From: Desulfovibrio sp.
GTDB lineage: Bacteria > Desulfobacterota > Desulfovibrionia > Desulfovibrionales > Desulfovibrionaceae
Reading direction: 5' to 3'
DNA: 9,203 bases
NCBI GenBank assembly: GCA_028708195.1
Contig: JAQVZK010000073.1
Location: 1 to 9,203, forward strand
The notes under the pieces were generated by a model, which did not search any database, was not told the DNA's origin, and was given only the letters and a program-made list of their open reading frames with translations. Every line of letters begins with the position of its first letter. Position 1 is the stretch's first letter. The translations under genes and the position numbers were made by a program. This document shows positions 7,706 to 9,203 of the stretch, one piece after another.

Positions 7706-7824
7706 CAGGGGCTTGCCGCAACCCCCTGGAGCAGGTACGCAGTCGACTGGTCAGAGCTTTTAGGTTGTGCAGAGCGTTCTCGGCGCTCAAGGTGTTCAGG
7801 GCGCGCTCCACGGCTGAAGCGCGC
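7706..7824. other. Series of three hairpins in the 287-bp gap after the RND gene
   Basis: The gap 7686-7972 holds no supportable gene. Three inverted repeats follow one another: CAGGGG/CCCCTG (7706-7711, 7723-7728) with an inner TTG/CAA stem, GAGCG/CGCTC (7772-7776, 7784-7788; 7-nt loop), and the perfect 7-bp GCGCGCT/AGCGCGC (7801-7807, 7818-7824; 10-nt loop). None has a T-run directly after it. A fourth, with a T-run, is listed separately. Both strands have spurious open frames here. It may be a folded 3' region, a small RNA or a copy of a dispersed intergenic repeat; the sequence alone does not decide. Confidence 0.35.
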
Positions 7825-7867
7825 TTGCAAGGCGGCCCTTTGGCGATCAGTAAACCTTACGGATACG

Positions 7868-7900
7868 GCGCAAGCATTGTAAAACTGCGCTAAATTTTTT
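7868..7900 (+). terminator. Possible intrinsic terminator downstream of the RND gene
   Basis: GCGCA (7868-7872) pairs with TGCGC (7886-7890) across a 13-nt loop, and a run of six T (7895-7900) follows after TAAA. The stem is short and the T-run is 4 nt away, so this would be a weak terminator. It lies about 180 nt after the RND stop and 70 nt before the next gene. The same AT-rich stretch (7891-7905) could instead contribute to a promoter for the downstream gene. Confidence 0.3.
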
Positions 7901-7962
7901 GTACACGTTGGCTTGCCACGGGCACGCACACTGCCTGCAAACGCTGGAGAGCATGCCAGTTT

Positions 7963-7975
7963 GGGAGATACAATG
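7963..7975 (+). promoter_or_regulatory. Ribosome binding site deciding the YkgJ-type gene start
   Basis: GGGAG (7963-7967) stands 5 nt before ATG at 7973. The same frame is open further upstream to a TTG at 7913, but that codon has no Shine-Dalgarno sequence and the added residues do not resemble the family. The ATG at 7973 is therefore preferred. Confidence 0.7.
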
Positions 7976-8734
7976 ATTTCACAAGACATGTCTTCGCCCC
8001 TTGAGGCCCCGGTTTGCCGCCGTTGCGGCATGTGCTGTCTGCGTGGCGGCCCCACTCTTATGGTGGAAGACGTCTCACGCCTTGTGAGCGGCGTTTTGAC
8101 GCTGGAAAGCCTGGTTTGTCTGAGAGTGGGCGAATGGGCGCGTGACGATACGCGTGGAGAGTTGCGCCCTCTGGAAAAAGAACACATCAAGGTGGCCGGT
8201 CTTGGCGGGCAGGCGCACCCCTGGCGCTGCCGTTATTACCGCGACGGCTCCGGTTGCGCCATCTATGCGCAGCGGCCAGCCCAGTGCTCGGCACTCTTTT
8301 GCATGAACACAGCCCCGCTGGAAGAACTGCTGGGCAATGAACCCCTGCTGGGGCGGGCAGAAGCCCTTAAAGCTCTGGCCGGTGGGGAGCAACTGCCTGG
8401 TTTTCCAGATGTCAATGAAGAAACCCGCGCGTTTTTGCCCGATCTGATGGCCGCCCATGAGGAGCAAAGCCCCGTAACGCCAGTGCTTGAAGCTGCGGCC
8501 CGTTTGGGTTTCGCCCCGCGAGGCACGCAGGCTCACGGCAATGGCATGGATGAAGGGGAAGAACGGCAGGCCTTGCTGGCTGATATTGGCGAGGCCGTGC
8601 GCGCTGACGCCGCCTTTCGCCAACTGTGCGTCGAGCGGGCAGGAGTGCCTGCGGCCATGCTGCCCTTTCTTCTCGGTCGGCCGTTGCAATATTTGCTGGT
8701 CGAAGTGGGCTTGCGCCCCGCAGCGTCGGTCTAG
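7973..8734 (+). CDS. YkgJ-family cysteine-cluster protein (putative Zn/Fe-chelating)
   Basis: The protein (253 residues) carries the CxxCxxCC signature of the YkgJ/UPF0153 family, predicted to bind zinc or iron; no biochemical role is established for most members. C15, C18, C21 and C22 form the N-terminal motif (CRRCGMCC). A second set, C86, C95, C105 and C110, lies in RCRYY...GCAIYAQRPAQCSALFC, the usual second half of the domain with its Y-x-x-RP-x-x-C core. Eight cysteines could hold a metal ion or an iron-sulfur cluster; that is inference. Residues from about 115 on are a mostly helical, acidic region without a recognised domain. There is no signal peptide, so it is probably cytoplasmic. 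The C-terminal LVEVGLRPAAS is the first of three tandem copies in the DNA; the other two lie beyond the stop in another frame, suggesting the tail was shortened by an indel. Confidence 0.85.
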   Translation: MISQDMSSPLEAPVCRRCGMCCLRGGPTLMVEDVSRLVSGVLTLESLVCLRVGEWARDDTRGELRPLEKEHIKVAGLGGQAHPWRCRYYRDGSGCAIYAQRPAQCSALFCMNTAPLEELLGNEPLLGRAEALKALAGGEQLPGFPDVNEETRAFLPDLMAAHEEQSPVTPVLEAAARLGFAPRGTQAHGNGMDEGEERQALLADIGEAVRADAAFRQLCVERAGVPAAMLPFLLGRPLQYLLVEVGLRPAASV

Positions 8735-8796
8735 CCGAAGAGGGGCTGCCCCCGCAGCAGCGTCTGGTCGAAGAGGATCTGCGCCCCGCGCCAGCC
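8696..8796 (+). repeat. Three imperfect 33-35 bp tandem copies across the YkgJ-gene stop
   Basis: Copies begin at 8696 (ctggtcgaagtgggcttgcg), 8731 (ctagccgaagaggggctgcc) and 8764 (ctggtcgaagaggatctgcg), and each continues with a ccccg-cag/gcc segment. The first is translated as LVEVGLRPAAS. The second and third share one frame, shifted by two bases from the first, and read LAEEGLPPQQR and LVEEDLRPAPA, after which that frame stops at 8830-8832. The first copy is 35 bp and the second 33 bp, so the 2-bp difference in copy one makes the present stop at 8732. Confidence 0.75.
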
Positions 8797-8828
8797 GCCA
8801 CTGGCGAAAATGGAGCGCAGGCGCGCGG

Positions 8829-8870
8829 TTGACAGAATGTCAGCCCAGACCTAATTTAAATAAATATAAT
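8829..8870 (+). promoter_or_regulatory. AT-rich promoter region for ribB
   Basis: A perfect TTGACA (8829-8834) and a perfect TATAAT (8865-8870) are both present but 30 bp apart, too far to act as one pair. TTGACA does have TAATTT (8852-8857, three of six) at 17 bp. TATAAT has no good -35 at normal spacing. The stretch 8851-8875 is nearly pure A/T in an otherwise GC-rich window. TTGACA overlaps a 13-bp palindrome, TGACAGAATGTCA (8830-8842), which could be an operator. Which element drives transcription cannot be told by eye. Confidence 0.5.
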
Positions 8871-8876
8871 ATTCAC

Positions 8877-8892
8877 AGCCCGCGTGCGGGCT
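8877..8892 (+). other. Leader hairpin just upstream of the ribB ribosome binding site
   Basis: AGCCCG (8877-8882) pairs perfectly with CGGGCT (8887-8892) around the loop CGTG. If the TATAAT at 8865-8870 is used, transcription would start at about 8877, putting this stem at the very 5' end of the message. It ends 5 nt before the Shine-Dalgarno AAGGA (8898-8902). No T-run follows, so it is not a terminator. It is too short to be an FMN riboswitch. Confidence 0.45.
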
Positions 8893-8908
8893 AAACGAAG
8901 GACACATC

Positions 8909-9203
8909 ATGCCACTGTGCAGCATTGAGGAAGCCATTGCCGATATCAGGCAGGGCAAGATGATCATTCTTGTGGACGACGAAGGCCGGGAGAATGAGGG
9001 CGACCTGACTATGGCCGCTGAATTTGTGACCCCCGAGGCCATCAACTTTATGGCCAAATATGGCCGTGGTCTTATCTGCCTGCCTATGGCGCCGGAATTC
9101 ATTGACCGTCTTGACCTGCCCTTGATGACGCAGCGCAATGGTTCGCGCTTTAGCACCAATTTTACCATATCCATTGAAGCCCGCGAGGGTGTTACCACAG
9201 GCA
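8909..9203 (+). CDS. ribB: 3,4-dihydroxy-2-butanone-4-phosphate synthase (RibB or N-terminal half of RibBA), 3' end missing
   Basis: This enzyme converts ribulose 5-phosphate to 3,4-dihydroxy-2-butanone 4-phosphate plus formate, supplying the four-carbon unit of riboflavin in the cytoplasm. The first 98 residues are visible. [10 protein letters not shown] (23-32) is the acidic active-site loop that binds Mg2+ and substrate; GRGLICLPM (about 52-60), the LDLP segment and REGVTTG at the window edge are further conserved motifs. The short N-terminus and the [18 protein letters not shown] wording look most like bifunctional RibBA, in which a GTP cyclohydrolase II domain follows, but that part is outside the window. 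The ATG at 8909 is preceded by AAGGA (8898-8902) at 6 nt. It has its own AT-rich promoter region, and no FMN riboswitch is visible in the 174-bp gap. The function is secure; mono- or bifunctional is open. Confidence 0.93.
   Translation, partial: MPLCSIEEAIADIRQGKMIILVDDEGRENEGDLTMAAEFVTPEAINFMAKYGRGLICLPMAPEFIDRLDLPLMTQRNGSRFSTNFTISIEAREGVTTG

Noticed and set aside
7492..7893. Plus-strand open frame running from inside the RND gene into the gap
   Set aside because: The first half overlaps RND in another frame and the second half is low-complexity basic sequence over the hairpins; no ribosome binding site or known motif.
7531..8190. Minus-strand open frame across the gap before the YkgJ-type gene
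   Set aside because: It is antisense to two good genes, very rich in Arg/Ser/Pro, and lacks motifs; kept only as part of the unexplained gap.
8735..8908. FMN riboswitch ahead of ribB
   Set aside because: The gap lacks the conserved AGGG and GC-rich core elements of an FMN riboswitch, and too few bases lie between the AT-rich promoter and the ATG.

Overview
The window reads like a GC-rich chromosome segment from a Gram-negative anaerobe. Protein style (one-piece hydantoinase/oxoprolinase, TSUP permease, eight-cysteine YkgJ protein, RibBA-like N-terminus, anaerobic-type CbiB) suggests a deltaproteobacterial sulfate reducer of the Desulfovibrio group. That placement is inference from general resemblance, not from a marker gene. 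All convincing genes are on the + strand and are densely packed. I see no RNA gene of known class, insertion sequence, phage gene or CRISPR array.

Layout. (1) 2-1846 is the 3' part of a hydantoinase A/5-oxoprolinase-type ATPase whose start lies upstream of the window. (2) A 229-bp gap holds a nested set of inverted repeats just after its stop and a plausible sigma70-type promoter. (3) 2076-7685 looks like one transcription unit of four genes: trmL (tRNA wobble 2'-O-methyltransferase), cbiB (adenosylcobinamide-phosphate synthase, overlapping trmL by 4 nt), a TSUP/TauE-SafE permease (9-nt gap) and a large RND/HAE1 efflux pump subunit (13-nt gap). (4) A 287-bp gap holds a series of hairpins, the last followed by a T-run, and may be the end of that unit or a dispersed repeat. 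(5) 7973-8734 encodes a YkgJ-type cysteine-cluster protein; its 3' end runs into three imperfect 33-35 bp tandem copies. (6) An AT-rich promoter region and a short leader hairpin precede the start of a 3,4-dihydroxy-2-butanone-4-phosphate synthase gene (ribB, or the N-terminal half of ribBA), which is cut by the window end.

The genes do not form one obvious pathway. The four-gene unit joins tRNA modification, cobamide assembly and two transporters; the flanking genes are a putative amidohydrolase-type ATPase, a metal-chelating protein of unknown role and a riboflavin gene. I find no clear undescribed system. The points most worth a second look are the frameshifted repeat tail of the YkgJ gene, the hairpin-rich gaps, the in-frame Pro/Thr repeat inside CbiB, and the RND pump gene without an adaptor gene beside it.
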